Assembly (NCBI GenBank): GCA_018261615.1
Contig: JAGTSE010000006.1
Location: 1-64,000 of the forward strand
Reading direction: 5' to 3'
DNA from: Pseudomonadota bacterium
GTDB taxonomy: Bacteria > Pseudomonadota > Gammaproteobacteria > Enterobacterales > Enterobacteriaceae
DNA: 64,000 nucleotides
The notes below the pieces were generated by a model that was not told where the DNA came from, did no database searches, and was given only the letters and a program-made list of their open reading frames with translations. Position 1 is the stretch's first letter. Every line of letters starts with the position of its first letter. A program made the position numbers and the translations under genes. Shown one piece after another: positions 1 to 8,379 of this stretch.

Positions 1-1
1 G

Positions 2-442
2 AAACTGGCATCAGGCAGGCAAGGTGATGCTGAATCCAGAGCGGGAAAAACAGGCAGCCTAAATCAACCGGGGGTGCCAACTATCTTGACACTTACCGAT
101 AGCAGTTGGGCTTTAGCAGACGCTGTCTTTTCAGGCAAAGGGAAACGCGGTGGGGAAAAACTCTGGCCAGAAAAAAAAGGATACAGTTATAACAAAATAA
201 TGTCACCAACTGAATTAATGGCCAAAAGCAATAAACGTTATCATAACGAAATATTATTAATAGGGAAGCCTAACATTAGGACTTACCCGGGCATCCCTGC
301 AACAACTCGTTTGAAAGTCAAAGAAATTGTTTATGTTTCGAAAGAAAAGGGAAATGGGGTTTCGAATTTCGATACTGCAAAATATACCTATGTAGAGCAG
401 CTAAAGAAAGTGAATCCAGGGGTTAGGGTTACTATTATCTAA
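2..442 (+). CDS. 3' end of an unidentified protein, cut by the left edge
   Basis: The reading frame is open from base 2, so the gene starts outside the window. A GTG at 74 is only an internal candidate start. The visible part has about 146 residues and ends in a basic, beta-rich stretch. Near the end sits a NEILL motif followed by a KVKEIVYV strand, an arrangement like the last strands of ADP-ribosyltransferase folds, in which a Glu precedes a hydrophobic strand. That likeness is weak, because only one Glu is present and the NAD-binding half is not visible. A strong terminator follows 14 bases after the stop. The next gene, on the opposite strand, is a better supported ADP-ribosyltransferase. 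The family is not recognised with confidence. Confidence 0.5.
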   Translation, partial: KLASGRQGDAESRAGKTGSLNQPGVPTILTLTDSSWALADAVFSGKGKRGGEKLWPEKKGYSYNKIMSPTELMAKSNKRYHNEILLIGKPNIRTYPGIPATTRLKVKEIVYVSKEKGNGVSNFDTAKYTYVEQLKKVNPGVRVTII

Positions 443-455
443 ATGAGCCTGGTAG

Positions 456-479
456 TCCCCCGGTTTTGCCGGGGGATTT
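456..479 (+). terminator. Rho-independent terminator of the left-edge ORF
   Basis: An 8-bp GC-rich stem (TCCCCCGG/CCGGGGGA) with a TTTTG loop lies just after the stop at 442. The downstream T tract is short (TTTG). Confidence 0.7.
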
Positions 480-639
480 GACCTATACCGCGATTGGGTG
501 AATCTGAAATCTCCGTCAAGAGATGAGGATTCGTGATGAAAGAGTATCAGCGCTAAGCCATACAAAACCGACGTATGGCCAGCGTTGGCCGGAACAAATC
601 TGAATCAATGGTCGGTTTGGATCGGAATATACTATTTTA

Positions 640-1620
640 TCACTGTGTTCCGGAGTGATTAATCTGCTGACGCTGTAGCTTAGCAACATCTGTTAAGAAA
701 GGGACTTTATCTGTATCCATAGGCGAACAGATTTCTTTCAGCCTGTAAACTTTTGCCCCGAAGTGCCGGCCATATTCTAAATAACTGCCGGCGGTAACCT
801 GAAAGCAGGTTTCTGGGGGGTATAATACTTCTCCTTCGTCTAACCAGACTGAAATCTCAGCGCCGGATATACCTTCTACAATAAAAATTACTCTCTGGTC
901 CCTTTCAAAAGGCATGGTTGAATCATATTGCCCTTGAGAGAAACTGTGGGCAACCGATCGCTTTGTGGTGGTGGACAGGAACTGCTCGACTTTAACGATA
1001 GCCTTATTTTTACTGAAAAAATCAAGTGAAGCAATGAACTGTTGTGAGGCAAGTATACCCCGATAACTCTTATTTGGTTTTTTTCGCTCCAGAAGCAGAT
1101 TTTTCAGTAACGATGCGGAAAATGCTTTTGATAGCTTCCCCTGAAGCGTCATGCCGCTGACTGTACCATTGAGGCTGGATCCCCAAGAGTAAGCTGCTTC
1201 TTCACTTTGTTTTATGAATTTTTCAATAACCTGCTCCATCGTCATGGTCAACGGCTCTTTGACCATCTGCTGAACGGGATTCAGATGCCTTCTGAGTGGG
1301 GTATTATAATAGTTGCTTGATGTCACATAGGTGGCTATCAGCGCTGTATGGAGATGTTTTATTGGGCTGATTGCGCTATTTCTGGCATTGATAATTTCAT
1401 TGCGTGCGATGAAATCCTCTTCCCGGAATCCTTTTGCTTTAGCTAAATTTCTTGCACTTACCTGACTTGAATCTTCACTGCCCCCAATATCCCATCCACT
1501 ATGAGTGAAATTAACCGGCTTACTGATCAGTTTGGGATGGTAGTTTGCAATTAAAACCTGCAACTCCAGGGCGCGGTTTATCTGAGTCGGGGAAACTCCC
1601 GGGAGATTTGTTTTATTCAT
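640..1620 (-). CDS. Putative mono-ADP-ribosyltransferase effector (R-S-E class)
   Basis: A 326-residue protein with the three signatures of arginine-directed ADP-ribosyltransferases in the right order. These are an Arg in SYRG (R187), an S-T-T element in FLSTTT (about 214-219) followed by the usual VAHSFS segment, and a paired-glutamate E-x-E in DEGEVLYPP (E262, E264). In known enzymes of this fold the Arg and Ser bind NAD and the second Glu is catalytic. The N-terminal 170 residues match nothing I recognise and could hold a secretion signal or a targeting domain. No Sec signal peptide is seen. The start at 1620 is preferred over 1650 because an AAGGAA site lies 6 bases upstream. No immunity or antitoxin gene is visible beside it. 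The surrounding DNA is AT-rich and contains a transposase remnant, which suggests horizontal gain. Confidence 0.7.
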   Translation of the reverse strand: MNKTNLPGVSPTQINRALELQVLIANYHPKLISKPVNFTHSGWDIGGSEDSSQVSARNLAKAKGFREEDFIARNEIINARNSAISPIKHLHTALIATYVTSSNYYNTPLRRHLNPVQQMVKEPLTMTMEQVIEKFIKQSEEAAYSWGSSLNGTVSGMTLQGKLSKAFSASLLKNLLLERKKPNKSYRGILASQQFIASLDFFSKNKAIVKVEQFLSTTTKRSVAHSFSQGQYDSTMPFERDQRVIFIVEGISGAEISVWLDEGEVLYPPETCFQVTAGSYLEYGRHFGAKVYRLKEICSPMDTDKVPFLTDVAKLQRQQINHSGTQ

Positions 1621-2061
1621 GAAGATTCCTTCTCTGTTGAATATATCCAATTTTGCTAATTATTAACGTAATATCAGTGAGGTGGTGGAAAATGATATAA
1701 TTATCATAAAAATAGTAATGGTTCGTCAATTGCAGTTAAAACTCAGTATTGATAGTTAATGGAAATCATAATAATTAAATAGATCGTCACAATCAATATT
1801 ATGTGTACTGAAATTTAAATCAACTAATTGTTATATAATGTCTTTTCAGGAAGTCGGTGAAATCATGCGAACCAGCACAGAAGGTGAGATGTAAATCAGA
1901 TGTTGCATATCAACAAAACAAAATGCACAGACATTGATAAACCGTTTACTATTCACATACAAAGGAAGCCGAGTGAGGTAAAAATAAATACCTCTATTCA
2001 TTTGCTAAATAGATCAATAAGAAATAATTGATCTCCCCCACCGAGCATTGTATTTCACGGG
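1621..2061. other. AT-rich intergenic stretch
   Basis: About 440 bases with very low GC between the ADP-ribosyltransferase gene and the transposase remnant. I see no ORF, RNA gene or repeat in it. It probably carries the promoter of the ADP-ribosyltransferase gene. Confidence 0.5.
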
Positions 2062-2266
2062 TTATCTTATCTGAACGGCACGCTGGCGGATTCCGACGGA
2101 AAAGCGAGGATTTGTTTTGTTACCAAAACCACCGCGAGAGCGACCCCGGCTGTTATCTCCCGTGATATCGGGATGTTTTTTTCGCTCCGGCTGCACATCT
2201 GAGCACATGAATATTACTGCCATCCAGAGTTGCCACTGACCAGTCAACGAGGCCGTGAGCGTCAAG
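2062..2266 (-). pseudogene. Frameshifted IS5-like transposase remnant
   Basis: Two minus-strand frames join into a degraded IS5-type transposase. The first frame (from about 2266) reads LVDWSVATLDGSNIHV followed by AAGAKK. The second, after a frameshift, reads RGRSRGGFGNKTN. Intact enzymes of this group have a DGS..H....GA+K segment followed by GRSRGG..TKIH. No complete DDE domain or flanking element remains. It lies where the nif cluster would be expected to continue past nifX, so an IS-mediated rearrangement there is plausible. Confidence 0.6.
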
Positions 2267-2385
2267 GGATTAAAGCGATGATGATCATACGATGTTCTGC
2301 CCAGGACGTGCGCCCCGTGGTTTGGCTGGTTCAGCGGGTAATAAGGGCTGGATGAGAGCCCATGCGTCATCAGGTAGTTCATAGC

Positions 2386-2431
2386 GAGCTATAGTTCAAT
2401 ATATTTTTAAAACAGATAGTTACTATAGCTC
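2386..2431. repeat. Perfect 10-bp inverted repeat downstream of nifX
   Basis: GAGCTATAGT at 2386-2395 is matched exactly by ACTATAGCTC at 2422-2431, separated by a 26-base AT-rich spacer. It sits between the nifX stop and the transposase remnant. It could be a leftover of transposon ends or a weak terminator for nifENX. There is no clear T tract. Confidence 0.5.
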
Positions 2432-2451
2432 ATACCATTAAGGGACACAGC

Positions 2452-2916
2452 CTAGCGCTCATCCTCTTCCTGCCACTCATCCTCCAGCAGTAGCCCGGCA
2501 AAGCGATTGGGATTGCGGCTGCGCACACTTCTTCGCTGCTCTTTGTCATACCAGTAGTGTTGGATTTCCTGTAACAATCCAACAATTGTCGTATCTGCCG
2601 GAACGCGCACCGCGCGCACGCCGACCTGCAAAAGCTGGCGAAAAACCGCCTCGCCGATCGCCACGCAGTAGAGCGTCACGCAATCCTCCAGTGCGTTAAT
2701 CCTGCTGGTCAGTTTTTCCTGTTGATGGCCGGGCAGTACCGAGAAATCCACCACCCGCAGCAGGGTAACGTCATCCTCTTTGACACCGTACACCACCAGC
2801 CGCGGCGTGGCACCGAAATGCTGATTGACATGGTGGTAATCCGAGCTGGCAAAGGCCACTCTCATCGACCATTCGCTGTCGCAGATGGTGCTGAATTGTC
2901 GGCTAACATGTTGCAT
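2452..2916 (-). CDS. nifX: NifX, FeMo-cofactor intermediate carrier
   Basis: NifX binds NifB-cofactor and the VK-cluster during iron-molybdenum cofactor assembly and passes them to the NifEN scaffold in the cytoplasm. The 154-residue product has the expected MRVAFASSDYHHVNQHFGATPRL block of the NifX/NifY dinitrogenase-iron-molybdenum-cofactor-binding domain and a charged C-terminus. I chose ATG 2914-2916 over the upstream in-frame ATG at 3018 because it has a strong GGGAGGTG site and gives the family's normal length. It overlaps the end of nifN by 14 bases, so translation is probably coupled. In Klebsiella nifUSVWZM comes next; here only a transposase remnant does. Confidence 0.95.
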   Translation of the reverse strand: MQHVSRQFSTICDSEWSMRVAFASSDYHHVNQHFGATPRLVVYGVKEDDVTLLRVVDFSVLPGHQQEKLTSRINALEDCVTLYCVAIGEAVFRQLLQVGVRAVRVPADTTIVGLLQEIQHYWYDKEQRRSVRSRNPNRFAGLLLEDEWQEEDER

Positions 2917-4288
2917 AGTCACCTCCCGAAGATGCGGGTTCGTAAAAACGCTGGCGCAGCGGGGAGTGATAAGCGGCAAGATGATGGTGGCGATCGCGCA
3001 GCGCGTTCGCCAGCTCAAACAAGGTGTCGCGCATCCCGGCGTAACCCTGACGCACGCGGCGAAATTCGCCCAGACGGTCGAACAGGGGGAACCCAGCGCG
3101 CACCAGCGGAATGCCGAACTGCCTGGCTAAATCAGCGGCGTGAGAATTAGAGACGAGCAGCGATGCAGGTGTTTCGCACAACAGATCCTGCATATCCTCC
3201 AGATCGCCGATGATGACTTTTTCGACCGGCAGATCTTGCAGCCCTTTCTGGCTCACCGGCGCCACCACCGGGCCGGGAACCATGCCCATATCGCGGGCGA
3301 AATCGCACCAGGCGGCGAGCAAATCACCCTCGGCGGCCAGCGCGACTGGCGCGCCCTGCAACCACATATGACAATCGATCATCGCATCCTGCAACTGCCC
3401 GCGCTGGCGCTCGATCCACGCCGGAACATCGCGCCCGGAGAGGCGTTTCAGTTGATGAATAAACATATCGCACTGGCTCATGGTCATCAGGTGCGGCAGC
3501 GCGACCACTTCCGCGTGGCTGCGCTGTGCCAGCAACTGTGCGGTGCGGGAGAGGGAAACGCCAATGGCGAAAGTGCCGAGGCTCTGTCCCATCTGCTCAA
3601 TCAGCCGCAGGCTGCTGCCGCCCTGGGTAATCGGCGAGAAATCCCCACTGGCCAGATGCCCGTCCAGCGACTGGGAGAGATCGGGCACAATCACCGGTTG
3701 CAGGCCAAATGCCTCGACATAACTGCGCAGCAGCTCGACGTCTCCCGGCGTCAGCAAATGGCTGAGCAGCAGGTTAACACGGCGATTGCGTACACCTGGC
3801 TGCGGTTTTTCCGGCACCCACTGTTCAACCATGCTCTCCAGCACCGCGCTGTAGCCGTTTTCCAGGCTGCCGTAAAAATCAGGCGTGTTGACGGTCAGCA
3901 GCGCCACCCCTTTATGGCGCGGAAATTCATCGCGGAACTGGCGCACCACGCGCGAAATATCGCTGCCCTGCGCCTCGGAAAGCCCGGTGCTCAGCAGAAC
4001 AATCGCTTTCGGGTTGTTGCGTGAGCACAGCACATTCAGTGCGGTGAAGATGTTTTCATCGGCGCCCATAATAGTGGATGTCGGATCCATTGCCGTCGAT
4101 TGCAGCGGGATCGGATCGTGAAAATGCTGGATAAAAAAGACCTTCGCGAAGGCGCTGCACCCCTGGGCGCCATGAACCAGCGGAATGCTCTGTTCAAACC
4201 CCATACTCGCCAGAATCGCGCCCAGCGGCTGGCCGCTTTTCACCGGGCTGACTGCCAGCGGTTTTTTATTACGGATAATTTCTGCCAT
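2903..4288 (-). CDS. nifN: NifN, FeMo-cofactor scaffold beta subunit
   Basis: NifN pairs with NifE to form the alpha2-beta2 scaffold on which the iron-molybdenum cofactor is completed before transfer to apo-NifDK. The 461-residue protein is NifK-like: the N-terminal KPLAVSPVKSGQPLGAILASMGF stretch and the VHGAQGCSAFAKV element contain the Cys-bearing motif that in NifK holds the P-cluster. The C-terminal GFPLFDR block is shared with NifK. The start has an AAGGAG site 6 bases upstream and lies 10 bases after the nifE stop. It is the second gene of nifENX. Confidence 0.96.
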   Translation of the reverse strand: MAEIIRNKKPLAVSPVKSGQPLGAILASMGFEQSIPLVHGAQGCSAFAKVFFIQHFHDPIPLQSTAMDPTSTIMGADENIFTALNVLCSRNNPKAIVLLSTGLSEAQGSDISRVVRQFRDEFPRHKGVALLTVNTPDFYGSLENGYSAVLESMVEQWVPEKPQPGVRNRRVNLLLSHLLTPGDVELLRSYVEAFGLQPVIVPDLSQSLDGHLASGDFSPITQGGSSLRLIEQMGQSLGTFAIGVSLSRTAQLLAQRSHAEVVALPHLMTMSQCDMFIHQLKRLSGRDVPAWIERQRGQLQDAMIDCHMWLQGAPVALAAEGDLLAAWCDFARDMGMVPGPVVAPVSQKGLQDLPVEKVIIGDLEDMQDLLCETPASLLVSNSHAADLARQFGIPLVRAGFPLFDRLGEFRRVRQGYAGMRDTLFELANALRDRHHHLAAYHSPLRQRFYEPASSGGDYATC

Positions 4289-4298
4289 TGTGGGCTCC

Positions 4299-5672
4299 TT
4301 ATTGCCATGGTGCGCGGGAATGGGTTTGCGGCCAGACCGGGCTTTCCATGGTCAGGCAGAGCTGTTCGGCCAGCGTGACAATGCCGCGGTAGCCGGCAAA
4401 GGCGTGTTCGCGCTCCTGATTAATATCGAGGAACGGTAGCCGCGCTTTGTAGGCGGTATACATATTGCGTCCCCCGGCGATCATCATGTCCGCCTGATAG
4501 CGGTAAACCACGTCCAGCAGCGAGCGGGCGTTACCTTCATCAAGCATCAGCGCGTCGGCGCCCATCAATTCGCGGATGCGCTGTTTATCCTCTTCGGTGG
4601 ATTTGCGCGTGCCGGTCGCCACCACTTCCATTCCCAGATCCTGGAGTGCCGAGACCACCGACCAGGATTTCACGCCGCCGGTATAAAGCAGCGCTTTGCG
4701 CCCGCGCAGGCGCTCGCGTAGCGGGGCCAGCGCCTGCTCTGTTTGTTGTTCTTCACGGACAATGAGCTGTTCAGTGCGCTGCATCAGATCGCGGTCTCCG
4801 GTCAGCGTCGCCAGTTGACGCAGGGCGTCAGAGGTAGCGCGTACGCCATAAAAACTGCCTTCAAACCACGGCGTGCCGTAGCGCTGCTCCAGCGAGCGGG
4901 CAACGTTGATCAGCGCTCTGGAGCAGACCAGCATGTTGACCTGCGCCCGGTGCAGCGTCTGGATTTCACTGAAGCGCCCGTCGCCGGAGAGGCTGCCGAG
5001 CACGCGAATACCCAGCTCATCGAGCAGCGGCTGAATGTGCCAGAACTCCCCGGCAATATTGAATTCGCCAATCAGCCCGATATCGTGGCGGTGCGCCGGA
5101 GCAAAAGGGGTATCTTCCGGCCACGGCGCCGGTTCACGCCCGCCAATCACCTTTTTCACCATCACTTCACCGGCCAGCCGGTTGCCGAGATTTTTGCTGC
5201 CGTAAAACCCGGCGACATCAACGGCAATCACCGGCACGCCGGTGGCGGTTTCTGCCGCCTGGCAGACGGCTTCGATATCGTCGCCCTCCATCGCAGGTAC
5301 GCAGGTGTTATAGATAAAGACGGCGGCCGGGTGGTAGCGGTTGACGATATGGCGCACGGCATGGAACAGGCGGCGTTCACCGCGCCCCATGATCACATCT
5401 TGTTCGCTCAGATCGGTGGTAAAACCCAGACGGTTGATCGCCGGGCCGGAGCTGAAACTGCCTCGGTTATCCCATGAGCTACCGGTACAACCAATGGGAC
5501 CATGCACCAGGTGGGCAACATCGGAGAGTGGCAGCAGGGTGATCTGCGCACCGTCAAAGGCGCAGCCACCCGCCGTTGCGCCGGGTTTCGGCGCACTGCA
5601 GCCGGATTTCTGTTTATGGTTGTGCTCGCAGGCTGGTTCATCGAGCAAAGCCAGGATCTCGTTCCCCTTCAT
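4299..5672 (-). CDS. nifE: NifE, FeMo-cofactor scaffold alpha subunit
   Basis: NifE is the alpha partner of the NifEN scaffold. The 457-residue product begins [13 protein letters not shown] and contains the Cys-rich [15 protein letters not shown] segment, a VHGPIGC motif like the P-cluster ligand region of NifD, and [13 protein letters not shown] chose ATG 5672 because it has an AGGTGA site and gives the standard Klebsiella-type N-terminus; the ORF runs 40 codons further upstream into the promoter. A sigma-54 promoter and a NifA site lie directly upstream. Confidence 0.97.
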   Translation of the reverse strand: MKGNEILALLDEPACEHNHKQKSGCSAPKPGATAGGCAFDGAQITLLPLSDVAHLVHGPIGCTGSSWDNRGSFSSGPAINRLGFTTDLSEQDVIMGRGERRLFHAVRHIVNRYHPAAVFIYNTCVPAMEGDDIEAVCQAAETATGVPVIAVDVAGFYGSKNLGNRLAGEVMVKKVIGGREPAPWPEDTPFAPAHRHDIGLIGEFNIAGEFWHIQPLLDELGIRVLGSLSGDGRFSEIQTLHRAQVNMLVCSRALINVARSLEQRYGTPWFEGSFYGVRATSDALRQLATLTGDRDLMQRTEQLIVREEQQTEQALAPLRERLRGRKALLYTGGVKSWSVVSALQDLGMEVVATGTRKSTEEDKQRIRELMGADALMLDEGNARSLLDVVYRYQADMMIAGGRNMYTAYKARLPFLDINQEREHAFAGYRGIVTLAEQLCLTMESPVWPQTHSRAPWQ

Positions 5673-5708
5673 CATCACCTCATCATCTGGTTGGGTTGTA
5701 CCAGAAGG

Positions 5709-5724
5709 TGCAATTCGCGAGCCA
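5709..5724 (-). promoter_or_regulatory. Sigma-54 promoter of nifENX
   Basis: On the minus strand the sequence TGGCTCGCGAATTGCA fits the -24/-12 consensus TGGCAC-N5-TTGCA with correct GG-to-GC spacing. It lies 36 bases upstream of the nifE start. Confidence 0.9.
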
Positions 5725-5757
5725 GTAATGAGTGATTGATTTTTAAGAGAAAAAAAG

Positions 5758-5773
5758 TGTCGGTTTTGCAACA
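5758..5773 (-). promoter_or_regulatory. NifA upstream activator site for nifENX
   Basis: TGTTGCAAAACCGACA matches TGT-N10-ACA exactly. It is about 35 bases upstream of the -24 element, closer than the common 80-150 bases. Confidence 0.75.
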
Positions 5774-5801
5774 AAACAGACAATTGGCGCAATGTTCACG
5801 C

Positions 5802-5824
5802 AAAAAAAATCCCCCGAAGGGGAT
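5802..5824 (-). terminator. Terminator of nifHDKTY
   Basis: On the minus strand ATCCCC-TTCG-GGGGAT is followed by a run of eight T, directly after the nifY stop. This separates nifHDKTY from nifENX. Confidence 0.9.
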
Positions 5825-5828
5825 GGAT

Positions 5829-6491
5829 TCAGAACACCCGTTCTTCCAGTGGGTTGGCGCGCTCAAGGCGTTTTGCCAGCCACGGAGGCAACTGCCCGTT
5901 GAGTAGCGTTTTGATGGCGTCGCATTGCGAGGTAATGGTCTGGCCGGGGGCGACTTTCATCGGATGGATATTGTGGCGGATCAGGCGGGCAGCGGCGGGG
6001 CCGCCAATGGCTTCGCAAAACAGCAGATGGCAATCGGCGAGCAGTTGCGCGCGGCTCTCGTTTGGCTCTTTGTCCTGCGGACTGGCGGCGTAACGGCGTA
6101 AATCATACAGCCAGCCGCCCTGGTCATCAAAAGCATAAATAAAAAACAGCCGCCCCTGGCCGAAATGACCGTTGATTGCCAGCCCATCCTGCGAGCAGAA
6201 GGCGACAATCAACTGCGGGCGACGTGCCGCGTGATCGAGCATGCGCAAATGGGCGGGCAGATCGCCTTTCAGGCACGCTTTTACCCGCGCCCAGCGCCCG
6301 GCGGACATTAATGCTTCCTCATGAGGAAAGCGCTGCTCCAGATGGCGTTGATCCAGCGAGGCCAGCAGTTCCGGCGTCAGAACCTCATCGCAGTCGCCGG
6401 TCAGCCACGCCATGATTTGCGCGGGTTGCAGTTCCGGCAGCGCCTGGAACAGCGCCAGCATCCGCCAGAAAAGGGTATCGTTGTCGGACAT
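5829..6491 (-). CDS. nifY: NifY, nitrogenase maturation protein
   Basis: NifY binds apo-dinitrogenase (NifDK) and helps insert the iron-molybdenum cofactor. The 220-residue length is that of Klebsiella NifY. The C-terminal half (from about residue 95, VAFCSQDGLAINGHFGQ) is a NifX-like cofactor-binding domain; the N-terminal half is helical. The start is set by a very strong AAGGAGGTAAGCA site. It is the last gene of nifHDKTY and is followed directly by a terminator. Confidence 0.95.
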   Translation of the reverse strand: MSDNDTLFWRMLALFQALPELQPAQIMAWLTGDCDEVLTPELLASLDQRHLEQRFPHEEALMSAGRWARVKACLKGDLPAHLRMLDHAARRPQLIVAFCSQDGLAINGHFGQGRLFFIYAFDDQGGWLYDLRRYAASPQDKEPNESRAQLLADCHLLFCEAIGGPAAARLIRHNIHPMKVAPGQTITSQCDAIKTLLNGQLPPWLAKRLERANPLEERVF

Positions 6492-6502
6492 TGCTTACCT
6501 CC

Positions 6503-6721
6503 TTATACCAGGGCGTCGCGGGTGGCGCGCAGGCTAATGGGAAATGAGGGCCGTCCGGGTTGCAGATTGACGTAATAGCGACGACCGCCCTCAAGATAAA
6601 TCGCACCGCCCCAGCGTTCCGCAGAGTTGTGCTCAACTTCCAGGATTTTCGCTTCCAGATCCTGTTTGGCGATATAACAGTAGAGATCTGCGCCGCGCTG
6701 GCGAATCGTAACGACCGGCAT
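6503..6721 (-). CDS. nifT: NifT, small nitrogenase-operon protein
   Basis: A 72-residue protein of the NifT/FixU family whose exact role is unknown; its position between nifK and nifY is conserved. It opens MPVVTIRQRG and has the GGRRYYVNLQPGRP block of the family. The ORF extends upstream in frame, but ATG 6719-6721 gives the family length and lies just after a GC hairpin. The gap to nifY is 11 bases. Confidence 0.92.
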   Translation of the reverse strand: MPVVTIRQRGADLYCYIAKQDLEAKILEVEHNSAERWGGAIYLEGGRRYYVNLQPGRPSFPISLRATRDALV

Positions 6722-6733
6722 AGTGCCTCCCTG

Positions 6734-6754
6734 AGCCCCGCGCAAGGCGGGGCT
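6734..6754 (-). repeat. GC hairpin between nifK and nifT
   Basis: AGCCCCGC and GCGGGGCT form an 8-bp stem with a 5-base loop inside the operon. With no T tract it is more likely an mRNA 3'-end stabiliser that keeps nifHDK levels above nifTY than a full terminator. Confidence 0.55.
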
Positions 6755-6761
6755 GTGATGG

Positions 6762-8324
6762 TTAACGGATAAGATCGAAGCTGTAGTCGGTTTTGCCAAG
6801 CTTGATGGTCTCTCTGTCGACTTTCTCCAGCACCGCATTGACCAGCGTGGTGAGGATACTCATGGCCCCTTCGTAACCCCAGGTTGTCTGGCGGTGCAGA
6901 TGATGACGATCGAACAGTGGGAACCCCAGACGGATCAGCGGCACTTCAAACTGCTCACCCTTCGCCAGCGTATCGCGCTGGATAAACTTGGCGTAGGAGT
7001 TGCCGATCATAAAGTCCGGCTGACGGGTGAACATCAGCGAGCGGAAATGCCACAGATCGCAATTGATAAAGACTTCGCTCTCTTTCCCGTACGGCGAGGC
7101 GTCGAGCATTTTCTTCATGGCTTTCTGCCAGCGCTTGCTGCCGTTATGGCACAGAATAACCGTCGGTTCGCAGCCCAGCTCCAGCAGGAAGCGGGTCAGC
7201 CCCATGACAAAATCCGGGTCGCCGAACAGGCCGAATTTCTTGCCGTGCAGCCAGGTGTGGGAGTCGAGCATCATGTCCACCAGCCGACCGCGTTCCAGCG
7301 CTAAGCTATCCGGGATGGCTTTGCCGGTTAACTGGCTTACTGTCATCAGCAGCTCGTCTGTTCCGGCCAGCCCCATCGGGATTTGCACCTCGGTGGCGGG
7401 CTGGTTCCAGCTTTCCTGCACCACTTTTTTGCTTTTCGCCAGTTGCCAGGGTTGCAGCAGCAGGGTATCGATAGCGTCAGGCGCTTCGCGCATCTCCTGC
7501 TGGGTCGTACCGCCAGCGTACATGTGATAATGCCCGTCTGCCGGGGTATCCAGCACTTCGGAGGGATCGGAAAGCAGGCTGCACGGTACCTCCATTTGCT
7601 CCATCATGCGTTTCAGCACGCGGAAATTGCCGAGATAGGTTTCAAACCCGCTGACCAGATTGATACGCGGTAACTTGCCCGGTTGCCCGCTGTAATCGGC
7701 GGTAAAGGTACGGGCGAAGCCTTCAAACATATTGTCCCAGCCGGTGATATGGCTGCCGATAAAGCTTGGCGTGTGCGCGTAAGGCACCGGGATCGATGCG
7801 TCGACAAAACCCTCTTTTTTGGCGTTAACAATAAACGCCTGAAGATCGTCGCCGATGACCTCCGCCATACAGGTGGTGGAGACGGCAATGATTTCCGGCT
7901 TGTAGAGGGCGCTGGCGTTCTGCAGCCCGGTATTCAGGTTGTTGTTCCCGCCGAATACCGCCGCATCTTCCGTCATTGAGTCGGAAACACAGGCAATTGG
8001 CTCTTTAAAGTGACGGTTAAAATAGGTGCGGAAATAGGCCACGCACCCCTGAGAGCCGTGAACATACGGCAGGGTATTGGCAAAGCCCAGCGCGCACAGT
8101 ACCGCACCCAGCGGCTGGCAGGCTTTGGCCGGATCGATAGTCAGCGCTTCGCGTTGAAAGTTAAGCGCTTCATACTCAGCGGTAGTGGTCCATTGAAAAA
8201 CCTCCTGCACGCGCGCCGGATCGTGGGCCTCTTCCAGTTGCCGTTTATCTTTAAACAGCATCTGGTACGCATCCTGTTCAAACAGCGGATGACAGTTTTG
8301 AATTTTCTCAGCACTTTGGCTCAT
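6762..8324 (-). CDS. nifK: Nitrogenase MoFe protein beta subunit
   Basis: NifK forms the alpha2-beta2 MoFe protein with NifD and shares the P-cluster that passes electrons from NifH to the cofactor. The three P-cluster cysteines are present at C69, C94 and C152. The 520-residue length is normal. I set the start at 8324 (MSQSAEKIQNCHPLFEQ) because a strong GGGAGGAGA site precedes it; the ORF could be read seven codons longer. It is third in nifHDKTY, 55 bases after nifD. Confidence 0.98.
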   Translation of the reverse strand: MSQSAEKIQNCHPLFEQDAYQMLFKDKRQLEEAHDPARVQEVFQWTTTAEYEALNFQREALTIDPAKACQPLGAVLCALGFANTLPYVHGSQGCVAYFRTYFNRHFKEPIACVSDSMTEDAAVFGGNNNLNTGLQNASALYKPEIIAVSTTCMAEVIGDDLQAFIVNAKKEGFVDASIPVPYAHTPSFIGSHITGWDNMFEGFARTFTADYSGQPGKLPRINLVSGFETYLGNFRVLKRMMEQMEVPCSLLSDPSEVLDTPADGHYHMYAGGTTQQEMREAPDAIDTLLLQPWQLAKSKKVVQESWNQPATEVQIPMGLAGTDELLMTVSQLTGKAIPDSLALERGRLVDMMLDSHTWLHGKKFGLFGDPDFVMGLTRFLLELGCEPTVILCHNGSKRWQKAMKKMLDASPYGKESEVFINCDLWHFRSLMFTRQPDFMIGNSYAKFIQRDTLAKGEQFEVPLIRLGFPLFDRHHLHRQTTWGYEGAMSILTTLVNAVLEKVDRETIKLGKTDYSFDLIR

Positions 8325-8379
8325 GGTGTTCTCCTCCCGCGCCACAAATCGGTGAACAGACGGGATAGCAGGATTAAAG

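Noticed and set aside
3140..4024. A 294-codon plus-strand frame opposite nifN
   Set aside because: Antisense mirror of nifN, with no ribosome site and no recognisable domain.
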